A DNA stretch of 7,845 bases from Pseudomonas sp. Its GTDB lineage: Bacteria > Pseudomonadota > Gammaproteobacteria > Pseudomonadales > Pseudomonadaceae. The stretch lies in assembly GCA_029240955.1 (NCBI GenBank), contig JARDZH010000065.1, forward strand, positions 1 through 7,845. The letters run 5' to 3'. The notes beneath the pieces were generated by a model. The model did not search any database. It saw only the letters and a list, made by a program, of their open reading frames with translations, and was not told where the DNA came from. Positions 6,324-7,845 of the stretch are shown here, one piece after another. The stretch's first letter is position 1, and every line of letters begins with the position of its first letter. The position numbers and the translations under genes were made by a program.

Positions 6324-6344
6324 GACAAAACAGCCAGTTTTGTC
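6324..6344. repeat. Perfect inverted repeat in the rpiR-uvrD gap
   Basis: GACAAAAC, five bases AGCCA, then GTTTTGTC: perfect 8-bp arms. As RNA it could form a modest hairpin; as DNA it could be a dimer-binding site. It is not followed by a T-run and so is not a terminator. Its arms read ACAA...TTGT, the reverse order of the TTGT...ACAA arrangement reported for Pseudomonas HexR sites, so it is not simply a second copy of that site. Confidence 0.6.
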
Positions 6345-6358
6345 GGAATAATCCTACA
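6341..6358. repeat. Imperfect inverted repeat, possible second operator
   Basis: TGT-C-GGA-ATAA-TCC-T-ACA is an 18-bp dyad with symmetric TGT/ACA ends and GGA/TCC inner arms, broken by one mismatch pair. It shares the outer TGT...TACA with the palindrome at 6252-6266 and overlaps the previous repeat by four bases. Binding by the adjacent regulator is a guess. Confidence 0.35.
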
Positions 6359-6409
6359 TCGTGGTATTCGTCCCCCATCAAGCCCGCGTTCAACCTGCGC
6401 ACCTCCATG

Positions 6410-6436
6410 ACCGGTCGTCAGCGCTCCGGTTTTTTT
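6410..6436 (+). terminator. Terminator-like hairpin upstream of uvrD
   Basis: ACCGG (6410-6414) and CCGGT (6426-6430) form a 5-bp GC-rich stem, extendable by a G-T wobble, around an 11-base loop. A run of seven T residues (6430-6436) begins at the last stem base. The stem is short and the loop large, so efficiency is uncertain. No plus-strand gene ends before it: the upstream gap starts at the divergent regulator. It would therefore end either a short non-coding transcript or a leader running toward uvrD. Confidence 0.45.
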
Positions 6437-6458
6437 GAGGCCTGTAGCAAAGCTTGGT

Positions 6459-6487
6459 TTGCCCGACATGACGCCGCGCCCTAGAAT
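6459..6487 (+). promoter_or_regulatory. Candidate promoter of uvrD giving a leaderless transcript
   Basis: TTGCCC (6459-6464), an exact 17-bp spacer and TAGAAT (6482-6487) match the sigma-70 pattern, with the -10 at five of six. The -10 ends six bases before the uvrD ATG at 6494, so transcription should begin at or within a base or so of the start codon. No Shine-Dalgarno sequence precedes the ATG. Confidence 0.6.
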
Positions 6488-6493
6488 GCGTCG

Positions 6494-7845
6494 ATGCGCG
6501 ATGATCTCTCTCTGCTTCTCAATTCCCTCAACGATGCCCAACGTCAGGCCGTAGCGGCTTCGCGTGGCCGTCAGTTGGTTCTGGCCGGCGCAGGTTCCGG
6601 CAAAACCCGTGTGCTGGTGCACCGCATCGCCTGGTTGATGCAGGTCGAGCAAGCCTCCCCGCACTCGATCCTGTCGGTGACCTTCACCAACAAGGCCGCT
6701 GCCGAAATGCGCCATCGCATCGAGCAGCTGATGGGCATCAGCCCTGCCGGCATGTGGGTCGGCACCTTTCACGGCCTGGCGCACCGGTTGCTGCGTGCGC
6801 ACTGGCAGGAAGCTGGTCTGGTGCAGACCTTTCAGATCCTGGACAGTGACGATCAGCAGCGTCTGGTCAAGCGAGTCATTCGCGAGCTGGGGCTGGACGA
6901 ACAGCGCTGGCCCGCACGCCAGGCACAGTGGTTCATCAATGGTCAGAAAGACGAAGGTCTTCGTCCGCGCCACATCCAGACCAGCGGCGACCTGTTCCTG
7001 ACCACCATGCGCAGTATTTACGAGGCCTATGAAGCGGCCTGTCAGCGCGCCGGTGTCATCGATTTTTCCGAGTTGCTGTTACGAGCGCTCGACCTGTGGC
7101 GCGACAATCCGGGCCTGCTTGAGCACTATCAGCGGCGCTTCCGTCATGTGCTGGTCGACGAATTTCAGGACACCAACGCCGTGCAGTACGCCTGGTTGCG
7201 TCTGCTGGCCAAAGGCGGCGACAGTTTGATGGTAGTCGGCGACGACGATCAGTCCATCTACGGCTGGCGCGGCGCGAAGATCGAAAACATTCATCAGTAC
7301 TCCGATGACTTCCCCGACACCGAAGTTATCCGTCTTGAACAGAACTACCGCTCGACGGCGAGCATTCTGAAGGCTGCGAACGGCCTGATCGTCAACAACA
7401 GTGGGCGTTTGGGTAAAGAGCTGTGGACTGATGTCGGCGAAGGCGAGCTGATCAACTTGTATGCGGCTTTCAACGAGCACGATGAAGCGCGCTATGTGGT
7501 CGAGACCATCGAGAGCGCACTCAAGACCGGCATTGCCCGCAACGACATCGCCATTCTCTACCGCTCCAACGCCCAATCGCGAGTGCTCGAAGAAGCGTTG
7601 CTGCGTGAGCGCATTCCATACCGGATCTACGGTGGTCAGCGCTTCTTCGAGCGCGCCGAGATCAAGAACGCCATGGCGTACCTGCGCCTGATAGAAGGTC
7701 GTGGTAACGATGCGGCGCTGGAGCGCGTGATCAACGTGCCCCCGCGCGGCATTGGCGAGAAGACCGTCGAGGCAATTCGCGAGCATGCGCGTCATTCGCA
7801 CGTCTCGATGTGGGAGGCCATGCGCCTGCTGATCGTCAATAAAGG
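6494..7845 (+). CDS. uvrD: DNA helicase II UvrD (3' end outside window)
   Basis: The first 450 codons of a superfamily I 3'-5' DNA helicase that unwinds DNA in nucleotide excision repair and methyl-directed mismatch repair; pseudomonad UvrD is about 730 residues. Motifs appear in order: Q motif LNDAQRQAV (12-20), Walker A AGAGSGKT (31-38), motif Ia VTFTNKAAAEMR (62-73), Walker B DEFQD (222-226), motif III VVGDDDQSIYGWRGA (247-261), motif IV region RLEQNYRST (280-288), then AILYRSN (353-359) and GGQRFFER (380-387). The missing part should carry motifs V and VI. Rep and PcrA are close relatives, but the N-terminus MRDDLSLLLNSLNDAQRQAV is the form recalled for pseudomonad UvrD. The ATG at 6494 is fixed by an in-frame TAG at 6482-6484 with no start codon between them. 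No frameshift is seen. Confidence 0.96.
   Translation, partial: MRDDLSLLLNSLNDAQRQAVAASRGRQLVLAGAGSGKTRVLVHRIAWLMQVEQASPHSILSVTFTNKAAAEMRHRIEQLMGISPAGMWVGTFHGLAHRLLRAHWQEAGLVQTFQILDSDDQQRLVKRVIRELGLDEQRWPARQAQWFINGQKDEGLRPRHIQTSGDLFLTTMRSIYEAYEAACQRAGVIDFSELLLRALDLWRDNPGLLEHYQRRFRHVLVDEFQDTNAVQYAWLRLLAKGGDSLMVVGDDDQSIYGWRGAKIENIHQYSDDFPDTEVIRLEQNYRSTASILKAANGLIVNNSGRLGKELWTDVGEGELINLYAAFNEHDEARYVVETIESALKTGIARNDIAILYRSNAQSRVLEEALLRERIPYRIYGGQRFFERAEIKNAMAYLRLIEGRGNDAALERVINVPPRGIGEKTVEAIREHARHSHVSMWEAMRLLIVNK

Noticed and set aside
6257..6973. 238-codon minus-strand open frame overlapping the uvrD start
   Set aside because: It is antisense to the conserved N-terminus of UvrD, has low-complexity shadow-like composition, and would run through the uvrD promoter and the regulator's operator.
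7079..7801. 240-codon minus-strand open frame inside uvrD
   Set aside because: It mirrors the codon pattern of the helicase motifs on the other strand and has no domain or ribosome site that I could identify.

Overview
The window reads as ordinary chromosomal core DNA of a Pseudomonas, most likely of the P. syringae / P. fluorescens side of the genus. This is inferred from recalled protein similarity and from gene order: a two-subunit pyruvate carboxylase operon, a divergent LysR regulator (PycR), an RpiR/HexR-like regulator and uvrD. The same families lie near one another in P. aeruginosa (PA5435-PA5438 and the nearby uvrD). No mobile element, CRISPR array, tRNA, rRNA or phage-like gene was seen.

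Layout, left to right. Positions 1-90 hold a possible tail of a plus-strand gene. A clear intrinsic terminator (112-136, minus strand) closes the pyc operon. The minus-strand operon pycA-pycB (3423 down to 176) encodes the biotin carboxylase subunit and the carboxyltransferase/biotin-carrier subunit of pyruvate carboxylase, which makes oxaloacetate to refill the TCA cycle. A 174-bp divergent control region, with a plausible promoter and an inverted repeat, separates pycA from pycR (3598-4542, plus). The end of pycR overlaps the end of a small minus-strand gene (4502-4723). A 218-bp A/T-rich divergent gap follows, then a small plus-strand gene of unknown function (4942-5253). A long hairpin with a UACG loop lies between that gene and a convergent RpiR-family regulator (5342-6208, minus, TTG start). 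The last gap (6209-6493) carries several inverted repeats, a terminator-like hairpin and a promoter placed directly against the uvrD start codon. UvrD, a superfamily I DNA helicase, runs off the right edge after 450 codons.

How the parts fit: pycA, pycB and pycR form one functional unit for anaplerotic carbon flow. The RpiR-family protein has a sugar-phosphate-sensing SIS domain, and a palindrome close to the HexR-type operator overlaps its own putative -10. It is therefore probably autoregulated and may also act on central carbon metabolism. uvrD is a housekeeping repair gene that happens to sit next to it.

The most interesting signals are regulatory: the HexR-like operator (6252-6266), the repeats and terminator-like structure in the rpiR-uvrD gap, the apparently leaderless uvrD transcript, and the unrecognised 103-residue protein. 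I found no convincing new multi-gene system.
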